A program made the position numbers and the translations under genes. Positions 5,351 through 10,167 of a stretch of DNA of 10,167 nt are shown here, piece after piece. The stretch is from Christensenella sp. UBA4651 (GTDB lineage Bacteria; Bacillota; Clostridia; Christensenellales; UBA1242). The notes under the pieces are model-generated. The model was not told where the DNA came from. It was given only the letters and a program-made list of their open reading frames with translations, and made no database searches. Location of the stretch: assembly GCA_002405615.1 (NCBI GenBank), contig DHMD01000016.1:1-10167 (forward strand), read 5' to 3'. The stretch's first letter is position 1. Every line of letters starts with the position of its first letter.

Positions 5351-6985
5351 CTATATATAATTATCAGGCAAATCGTTTTCCCAAAGAACGACATCGTTTT
5401 CTATGATAATAGACTTGACAACTTTCTCTGCCTCTTTGGTATTTGAGGCTTCGTAAATTTTGTCCTCATCAAAGCCAGCATCTAGCAGTCCTTGTTTAAT
5501 TGAGGCGAGATGAACCTTATTCACGATTACTACGAGGTCGGCAACTTTGGCAATACGCTGACCGAAATTGTAGTTTTCTAGCCTCTCCATAGTACCTAAT
5601 TCCACGAGCCCTGGGCTAACTACGATTTTTCGTCTACCCTCAAACATACCTAGTACTTCGAGAGCACGCTTGCTCCCCTCGATACTTGAATTGTAGGTAT
5701 CGTCCAAAATCGCCACATTATTAGGAGCGTTGATGAGTTGCAAGCGGTGGTCGACTGGCTCGACCTTGTTTATACCAGCGATTATCTGCTCATCGGTTAG
5801 TCCTAATTCCCTAGCCAAGCCGACACATAGTAGCAAATTGCTGACGCTATGCATTCCAAAAAGTTTGGTAAAGCAGTCGTATTCTTTGCCATCAAAGTGG
5901 AGCTTAAACTTTGTGCCGCCCGTGGTGGTAATTATATCGCTGGCGAACACGTCAGCAGAAGTATCCACAGTCGAAACAGTGATTTTTTTGCATTTTGACT
6001 CGTTGGCGATTTCACGCACGATATCATTATCGATATTAAACACGCAAGTGCCATTCTCGCCCAGATACTCGGGCAATTCGGCCTTTGTGCGTTTTACATT
6101 CTCTTGATTGATAAAGGTCGCGATATGCTGCGCCCCCACCGAAGTGAGTATGCCGTATTTTGGCTCAACGATTTCGCATAATTCCTTGATATCGCCACGC
6201 TGCCTTGCGCCCATTTCTGCGATAAAAACCTGATGTCCAAAAGACAAATCTTGGAGCACTGTGCGGGTTATGCCCATCGGGGTATTAAAGTTAAATGGAG
6301 TTGAGCAAACGCTGTACTTTTCTCGCAAGATTGTGTCCAAAAAATTCTTTGTACTGGTTTTACCAAAACTACCTGTGATGCCCACACGAATTAAATCGTG
6401 ATAATCTGCTAACTTGCGTTTTGCTTTGCGAACAAAGCCGTGATTGATAGCCTTTTCTGCGGGCGAAAGAAGCAAAGTAACAAAGGAAACCAGCATAGGT
6501 AAAAATAGTGGCATAATTGCGACACCTGCGAGGCGGAAAAATGGAATAAAGGTTTCGGACAAAATAAGGAAGCCAAAAGTCAAAGCCGCACATAGAACCC
6601 ATAGCAGAAACATTGAGCGATTCATTCGGTTTGTGAGTTTGAGCGGCGATCGATTAGGCGTACAATAAATATTCCAAATAAACATAATGCTAAATAGAGT
6701 ATAAAAAATCATACCGAGGTACGCAAAGTACGCACTAAATGGCTTAAAAATTACATCGACAACCACCATACAAGACGCACTCAAAATGGTAATCATCGCC
6801 AACCTGCCGACATACCAGCCGCCCGAAGTTTTGAGCCAATCATAGTACCCTCTCTGGTGGTAACCCGAAAGTTGCATTATTTGCAAAAACTTATTCCCCA
6901 TAAAACATAGCAAAATGCCATTTATTACAGAAATGGCAATCGCTATGTAGAGGTGTCCGTTGGCTAGTTCAAAAAAATCAAACAT
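5351..6985 (-). CDS. Membrane-anchored MurF-like Mur ligase
   Basis: An ATP-dependent amide ligase related to MurF, which adds D-Ala-D-Ala to the UDP-MurNAc-tripeptide. The product is 544 residues. The first ~175 are hydrophobic, with about five likely membrane segments (about 11-30, 62-80, 85-107, 124-143, 147-173), in place of the small UDP-MurNAc-binding domain of normal MurF. The ligase part then begins: P-loop GITGSFGKTSTK (202-213), AEMGARQRGDI (256-266), VGAQHIATF with H287, the lysine that is carbamylated in Mur ligases (K301 in TKAEL), SVSNLLLCVGLA (380-391), DHRLQ (412-416), and the C-terminal-domain motif ILDDTYNSS (426-434, matching IDDxYNAN). It ends in WENDLPDNYI instead of the usual MurF tail. 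The start is ATG at 6985, 1 nt after the hydrolase stop, with GGAG inside the hydrolase end, so translation is coupled. Substrate may be lipid-linked rather than nucleotide-linked; this is inference. It could be a second MurF or a precursor-modifying ligase. Confidence 0.88.
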   Translation of the reverse strand: MFDFFELANGHLYIAIAISVINGILLCFMGNKFLQIMQLSGYHQRGYYDWLKTSGGWYVGRLAMITILSASCMVVVDVIFKPFSAYFAYLGMIFYTLFSIMFIWNIYCTPNRSPLKLTNRMNRSMFLLWVLCAALTFGFLILSETFIPFFRLAGVAIMPLFLPMLVSFVTLLLSPAEKAINHGFVRKAKRKLADYHDLIRVGITGSFGKTSTKNFLDTILREKYSVCSTPFNFNTPMGITRTVLQDLSFGHQVFIAEMGARQRGDIKELCEIVEPKYGILTSVGAQHIATFINQENVKRTKAELPEYLGENGTCVFNIDNDIVREIANESKCKKITVSTVDTSADVFASDIITTTGGTKFKLHFDGKEYDCFTKLFGMHSVSNLLLCVGLARELGLTDEQIIAGINKVEPVDHRLQLINAPNNVAILDDTYNSSIEGSKRALEVLGMFEGRRKIVVSPGLVELGTMERLENYNFGQRIAKVADLVVIVNKVHLASIKQGLLDAGFDEDKIYEASNTKEAEKVVKSIIIENDVVLWENDLPDNYI

Positions 6986-6986
6986 T

Positions 6987-7718
6987 TCATTTCTCCAAAT
7001 TATTCAAAAATATCTTACATTGAATCAAAAAATTCCGAGGGCTATCGAGGTAACTAAAATGCCCGCCATGCAACCAAACCAAGCGAGAACCGCTAATCAG
7101 ACGGCATAATTTCCTCGCCATTCGTGGCGGGGTCGTTCGGTCGCTCCGCCCCCATAAAATCAAAGTTGGCTTATCTACCATTTGAGCAAATTTTGCCAAA
7201 TCTTCGTTGACCACACGAACAAACACGCCTCGCAAGCCCTCTGGCAAATTGCGGTAATCTCGTGAACCGAACCGCTCCAACTTCCTAGCGTCCACTCGGT
7301 CCAACTCCACTAAATTACGCAACCGCTTGTATCGCCTAATACGCAGTTTTTGAGCGAATGAAAGTCGAGGTTTCAGTCCAGCGCTATCCACCAAGACAAG
7401 TCCCGAAACAAGCGAACGGCTACCCAAAATCAAGCCTATTCTCCCTCCGAAACTATGTCCAATTATCACAGTAGGCTCGCCGATGACCTTGCGAATAAAG
7501 CGGTAAATCCCCTCTGCGTAGTCATAAATAGTGGCTTGCGGACTGGGCATATCGCTCTCGCCGAAGCCCCACAAATCGACCGAATAAACCCGATAATCTA
7601 GCGATAGTTCGCCCGCTACCACCGCAAAACTCTGCGATGAAGCCCCCCAACCGTGCAACAGCAAAATGGGCAAGCCCTCGCCTCGTACACTGTATTTCAT
7701 ACCCTCAAAACTCAACAT
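6987..7718 (-). CDS. Alpha/beta hydrolase coupled to the Mur ligase
   Basis: A soluble 243-residue alpha/beta-hydrolase-fold protein of the MhpC-like group; substrate unknown. The catalytic triad is complete: nucleophile elbow GHSFGG with S89, acid D193 in LWGRSDRTTP, and H220 in HGGHF. The oxyanion-hole HGWG is at 22-25. The cap region (about 118-175) is rich in Arg and Lys and includes FGSRDYRNLPEGLR and a VNEDL element. There is no signal peptide or membrane segment. The start is ATG at 7718, with GAGG 6 nt upstream; the later ATG (M7) has no properly spaced site. It lies 40 nt after tsaB-rimI and 1 nt before the Mur ligase. That tight coupling suggests the two act on the same wall precursor, for example ester or amide hydrolysis, but this is inference from context. 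Confidence 0.88.
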   Translation of the reverse strand: MLSFEGMKYSVRGEGLPILLLHGWGASSQSFAVVAGELSLDYRVYSVDLWGFGESDMPSPQATIYDYAEGIYRFIRKVIGEPTVIIGHSFGGRIGLILGSRSLVSGLVLVDSAGLKPRLSFAQKLRIRRYKRLRNLVELDRVDARKLERFGSRDYRNLPEGLRGVFVRVVNEDLAKFAQMVDKPTLILWGRSDRTTPPRMARKLCRLISGSRLVWLHGGHFSYLDSPRNFLIQCKIFLNNLEK

Positions 7719-7759
7719 ACTCTACCTCAAAAGTATATATGCCGAGGCAAATTGTTTGG

Positions 7760-8869
7760 TTAATTTAGCGTCAATTTCATCAAAATCGCACTATCCTTGT
7801 TGTGATAGTACTTTGGGCGCTCGCCGACACGGACGAATCCGTTACGAGTATACATACTGATAGCTGGGAAATTATGCTCATTGACTTCTAGCAAAAGTGC
7901 CGTCTTGCCCTCCTGTTTTTTCAGTGAGGCAAGTTCGGTAATCAAGCGATTGCCCAAGCCCAATTCTCTGGCATTTTTTCGGACAACCACACGCAAAATC
8001 TCGCATTCGCTACCGTTATTCATAGTAGAAATCATACCCCAAATTCCGTCCTTATTGACTAGCCCATAGCACTCAAAATCGGGGTTATTTAGGCTGTCCA
8101 AAGTCGCCCCCTTGCTCCATGGCAAATCAAACTCATCATTCTGCCCTTCTAGTTCGCAAATCCCCTCAATCTGGTCTGCCGAAAGCCTCTCAAAACGAAT
8201 ATCACGGATATTTTGCTCGGCGGAACTAACACGCAAATATAGCGGCGAAACCTCGACCGCAGAGGTAAATTCGTGAGCGGAAATTTTATTAGAGATTGCG
8301 GCAGTGAGGCTAGAGATATCGAAACTTTCACTACTGCCCAACTGCTCCGAATAGTCCGCCCCTTTCTCATCGTTCTGACAGAAAACTACATCGACATTAT
8401 CGCCAAAACGAAATTGCTTGAACGCCTCAAAGTGCTTGAATGTGTCGAGTTTAGGCTGATAAAGGGCAACCAGTTTACCCTCATACACTCTAAATGCCTG
8501 ATGATACACCATACCAGCACCAGCGTTGATAACCGCCAAAATTTTGCCTGAACTAGCGGAATTTAACCTATTGTAGGCTAGCAATTCTAGGCTATTTATC
8601 GCCACAATCGGCTTGGAAAGAGCGAAACCAAAGCCCTTGACCACGCTCATACCGATTCTAATTCCAGTAAAAGACCCTGGGCCAACTACGCAACCGAAGC
8701 AATCAAAATCAGCGAGAGTCAAGTTATGCTCATCCAAACATTGCGTAAGTAGCGGGAAAAGGTTCTCACTGTGGCGGCTAAACTCCAAGACTTCGGTATA
8801 ATTTTCGCCGTTTACCACGAGCGAAATCAGAGTTGAGCGACTAACTGTACAAATTGCCAAAAAATTCAT
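7760..8869 (-). CDS. TsaB-RimI fusion: t6A synthesis subunit plus GNAT N-acetyltransferase
   Basis: A 369-residue fusion. Residues 1 to about 215 are TsaB (YeaZ), the partner of TsaD in transferring the threonylcarbamoyl group to A37 of ANN-decoding tRNAs. It shows the N-terminal MNFLAI strand, the hallmark VGPGSFTGIRIGMSVVKG (62-79) and PLYLR (209-213). Residues about 222-369 are a GNAT domain of the RimI type, which acetylates the N-terminus of S18 and other proteins: ILRVVV (291-296), acetyl-CoA loop RELGLG (301-306), LEVNEHNFPAISMY (327-340) and GERPKYYHNKDSAILM (349-364). The usual Asp of the TsaB IDT motif is Cys (ICT). The start is ATG at 8869, with GGAGGAGG 4 nt upstream, overlapping the tsaE stop as ATGA. 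A longer frame from 8980 lies inside tsaE and adds non-family residues. TsaB-RimI fusions are known in other Bacillota. TsaD and TsaC are not in the window. Confidence 0.94.
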   Translation of the reverse strand: MNFLAICTVSRSTLISLVVNGENYTEVLEFSRHSENLFPLLTQCLDEHNLTLADFDCFGCVVGPGSFTGIRIGMSVVKGFGFALSKPIVAINSLELLAYNRLNSASSGKILAVINAGAGMVYHQAFRVYEGKLVALYQPKLDTFKHFEAFKQFRFGDNVDVVFCQNDEKGADYSEQLGSSESFDISSLTAAISNKISAHEFTSAVEVSPLYLRVSSAEQNIRDIRFERLSADQIEGICELEGQNDEFDLPWSKGATLDSLNNPDFECYGLVNKDGIWGMISTMNNGSECEILRVVVRKNARELGLGNRLITELASLKKQEGKTALLLEVNEHNFPAISMYTRNGFVRVGERPKYYHNKDSAILMKLTLN

Positions 8870-9282
8870 TTTGCCTCCTCCGTTGTAAACTTGCGTGATG
8901 TTTCTCCTAATTTTGTAATCGTGATTTTGCGACAAGGCGGCAACAAACCACCCAAGTTCTCTGGCCATTCCACGATACACACGCCATTTCCTGCGCGCAA
9001 GATTTCGTCCAGCCCGCTGTCAATCGCTTCACTAGGCGACTTTAGCCTATACATATCAAAGTGGTAAATCGGCATTCTGCCGCTATACTCGTTACAGAGC
9101 GTAAATGTCGGGCTGGTTACCTCGCCCGCAAAACCTAGGGCCAAACAAAGTGCCTTGGTAAAGGTGGTCTTGCCCGCACCCAAATCACCATACAAGCAAA
9201 TCACATCGCCCTCACGAATTGTGGCGGCATATTCATTGGCAAAGCGGTCAGTGTCCTCCAAACTATTGCTAATAAACTCCAT
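8866..9282 (-). CDS. tsaE: tRNA t6A biosynthesis ATPase TsaE
   Basis: TsaE is the P-loop ATPase that resets the TsaB-TsaD complex during t6A37 synthesis in bacteria. The product is 138 residues, within the family range. Motifs visible are Walker A GDLGAGKTT (32-40), the switch region SPTFTLCNEY (57-66), HFDMYRL (74-80) and VEWPENL (104-110). The start is ATG at 9282, 3 nt after the rsfS stop, with AAGGA about 11 nt upstream inside the end of rsfS. The stop overlaps the tsaB-rimI start as ATGA, so translation of the two is coupled, fitting their common complex. Confidence 0.96.
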   Translation of the reverse strand: MEFISNSLEDTDRFANEYAATIREGDVICLYGDLGAGKTTFTKALCLALGFAGEVTSPTFTLCNEYSGRMPIYHFDMYRLKSPSEAIDSGLDEILRAGNGVCIVEWPENLGGLLPPCRKITITKLGETSRKFTTEEAK

Positions 9283-9285
9283 AAT

Positions 9286-9699
9286 TTAGGCTTCCTTTGA
9301 ATCTTCTTCGGCTTCCACAAACTCAGGTAATGCCAAAATACCTGCGATGTCGAGAGCGTTTTTGCCGTCATTCCAGATTTTTTCGAGGTGGTAAAATTCA
9401 CGCAATTCAGGAGTGAAAATATGGATAAGCAAGGTGCCGTAATCTAGCACAACCCACCTACCGTCAGCGATACCATCACGGCGAATAATTGGGTGTCCGA
9501 TTTCCTCTGCCCTCTCCTCGATTTTGTCAATTAGAGCCTTGTTGTGCACCGTACTGTTTGCGGTGGCAATGAGGATATAATCTGCAATACTAGACGAACT
9601 AATATCAATCAGCTGAATATTCTCTGCCTTGTTGTCATCGAGAACGGTAGCCACTGCCTTTGCCAATGTGTAGTCTTTGGAAAACTGTTTTGATTTCAT
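9286..9699 (-). CDS. rsfS: Ribosome silencing factor RsfS (Iojap/YbeB)
   Basis: RsfS binds L14 on the 50S subunit and blocks joining with 30S when nutrients are low. The 137-residue product carries the family core: AENIQLIDISSSSIADYILIATANS (25-49) and DGRWVVLDYGTLLIHIFTPELREFYHLEKIW (79-109), including the conserved tyrosine after LD and the FTPExREFYxLExLW end. An acidic tail (EAEEDSKEA) closes it. The start at 9699 has AGGAG 7 nt upstream. It is the first gene of a five-gene operon. In many Bacillota rsfS sits near obgE, nadD and yqeK; here it is followed by tsaE instead. Confidence 0.96.
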   Translation of the reverse strand: MKSKQFSKDYTLAKAVATVLDDNKAENIQLIDISSSSIADYILIATANSTVHNKALIDKIEERAEEIGHPIIRRDGIADGRWVVLDYGTLLIHIFTPELREFYHLEKIWNDGKNALDIAGILALPEFVEAEEDSKEA

Positions 9700-9729
9700 A
9701 TATTTCTCCTCTCAAAAATAATTTTCTTC

Positions 9730-9758
9730 ATTATATAATTATTCCCTCAAAAAGTCAA
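9730..9758 (-). promoter_or_regulatory. Strong SigA-type promoter of the rsfS-tsaE-tsaB/rimI-hydrolase-Mur ligase operon
   Basis: On the minus strand: TTGACT (9758-9753), 17-nt spacer, TATAAT (9735-9730). The transcription start would lie near 9723, giving a leader of about 24 nt that ends in the AGGAG site of rsfS. No other good promoter is apparent inside the operon. Confidence 0.88.
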
Positions 9759-9811
9759 CTCTACTGCATAAATAAAACCGATTTTGGCAAAAGTTATTTT
9801 GGGAGTAAAAA

Positions 9812-10167
9812 ATGAGAAATATATTTGCAAAATTCATTGATAGCGTAACGATTCTCGCCGCCACCTTTGTATTGATGTTTGCATGGGTTAGGTTCTACAC
9901 TCAGGATATAACGACAAGCGCAATCGTAGGGACGGTGTGTGCGGGAGTAATTTGCTTTTTGGTTAATTTTTTTGCCGACCGCAGCGAGCGTAAAAAAATC
10001 GGTTCTATGACAGAGAAAAAGTCGGCAGAAGCGCTGGGAATTAGTTTGCTGGGAGCGACCAACGCCGAAGTCTTAAATTATTTTGAAACAGTTTTTGCCA
10101 AAATCGGCAAAAGCATCAAGAAACAGCAAAATTACCTAGAAATGGAGTACTACTCTGCGCAAAATGA
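9812..10167 (+). CDS. Partial membrane protein with two N-terminal TM segments, function unknown
   Basis: Divergent from the rsfS operon and cut by the right window edge; 118 residues are visible and the frame stays open. The start is ATG at 9812, with GGGAG 6 nt upstream. Two hydrophobic segments (about 11-28 and 36-54) form a hairpin, followed by a basic stretch DRSERKKIGSMTEKK and a soluble, Lys-rich region (71-118, with NYFETVFAKIGKSIKKQQNYLEMEYYS), so most of the visible soluble part is probably cytoplasmic. I do not recognise the family. Two TM segments in front of a soluble domain would also fit some membrane-anchored restriction-endonuclease-like proteins, but no catalytic motif is visible yet. 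No clear promoter was found in the 110-nt divergent gap on this strand. Confidence 0.75.
   Translation, partial: MRNIFAKFIDSVTILAATFVLMFAWVRFYTQDITTSAIVGTVCAGVICFLVNFFADRSERKKIGSMTEKKSAEALGISLLGATNAEVLNYFETVFAKIGKSIKKQQNYLEMEYYSAQN

Noticed and set aside
6369..6668. Open frames on both strands inside the Mur ligase gene
   Set aside because: They overlap the membrane-domain coding region, lack ribosome sites and resemble no protein family.
8870..8980. Longer N-terminus (37 extra residues) for the TsaB-RimI fusion
   Set aside because: It lies wholly inside tsaE in another frame, has no ribosome site, and the ATG at 8869 has a strong GGAGGAGG and matches the family N-terminus.
1..10167. CRISPR array, tRNA or rRNA gene, insertion sequence, phage or toxin-antitoxin module
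   Set aside because: No regularly spaced repeats, cloverleaf, transposase, terminal inverted repeats or toxin-antitoxin pair could be seen on either strand.

Overview
This window looks like ordinary chromosomal, largely housekeeping DNA from a moderately AT-rich bacterium, most likely an uncultured member of the Bacillota (Clostridia-like). That placement is inferred from four things: the rplU-prp-rpmA gene order; an L27 with the cleavable N-terminal extension paired with its Prp protease; strong GGAGG-type ribosome binding sites with a TTG start on murA; and consensus TTGACN-17-TATAAT promoters. No strain or genus can be named from the sequence. UGA acts as a stop codon, so the standard bacterial code applies.

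Layout. Almost everything lies on the minus strand, so transcription runs from high to low coordinates. At the left edge is a 3'-truncated murA (1-939). Next comes an operon of an OGG1-type DNA glycosylase and an NYN-domain protein with an acidic tail (2620-1103); its promoter has a -10 so close to the ATG that the mRNA may be leaderless. Upstream of that is a single-gene unit for an inositol-monophosphatase-family enzyme (3465-2707), with a clear promoter and a terminator that starts at its stop codon. Facing the other way is an unrecognised 124-residue cysteine-containing protein (3686-4060, plus strand) with its own promoter and ribosome binding site. It converges on the rplU-prp-rpmA operon (5153-4215), and the gap between them holds a cluster of hairpin terminators. 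The rplU operon has a consensus promoter, a structured leader of about 85 nt and AT-rich palindromes around the promoter.

The right half is one long minus-strand operon from a strong promoter at 9730-9758 to a terminator at 5303-5332: rsfS, tsaE, a tsaB-rimI fusion, an alpha/beta hydrolase, and a membrane-anchored MurF-like ligase. The gaps are tiny (3 nt, a 4-nt ATGA overlap, 40 nt, 1 nt), so the products are probably co-expressed. They link ribosome silencing (RsfS), tRNA t6A37 synthesis (TsaE, TsaB), S18-type N-acetylation (RimI) and envelope synthesis (hydrolase plus Mur ligase). A divergent gene for a two-TM membrane protein runs off the right edge (9812-10167).

Most interesting points: (1) the Mur ligase, whose usual UDP-MurNAc-binding N-terminal domain is replaced by about five membrane segments and which is coupled to an alpha/beta hydrolase; (2) the unrecognised small protein with two CX3C motifs; (3) unexplained palindromes around the rplU, IMPase and glycosylase promoters. 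I see no CRISPR array, tRNA, rRNA, insertion sequence, phage gene or obvious defence system.
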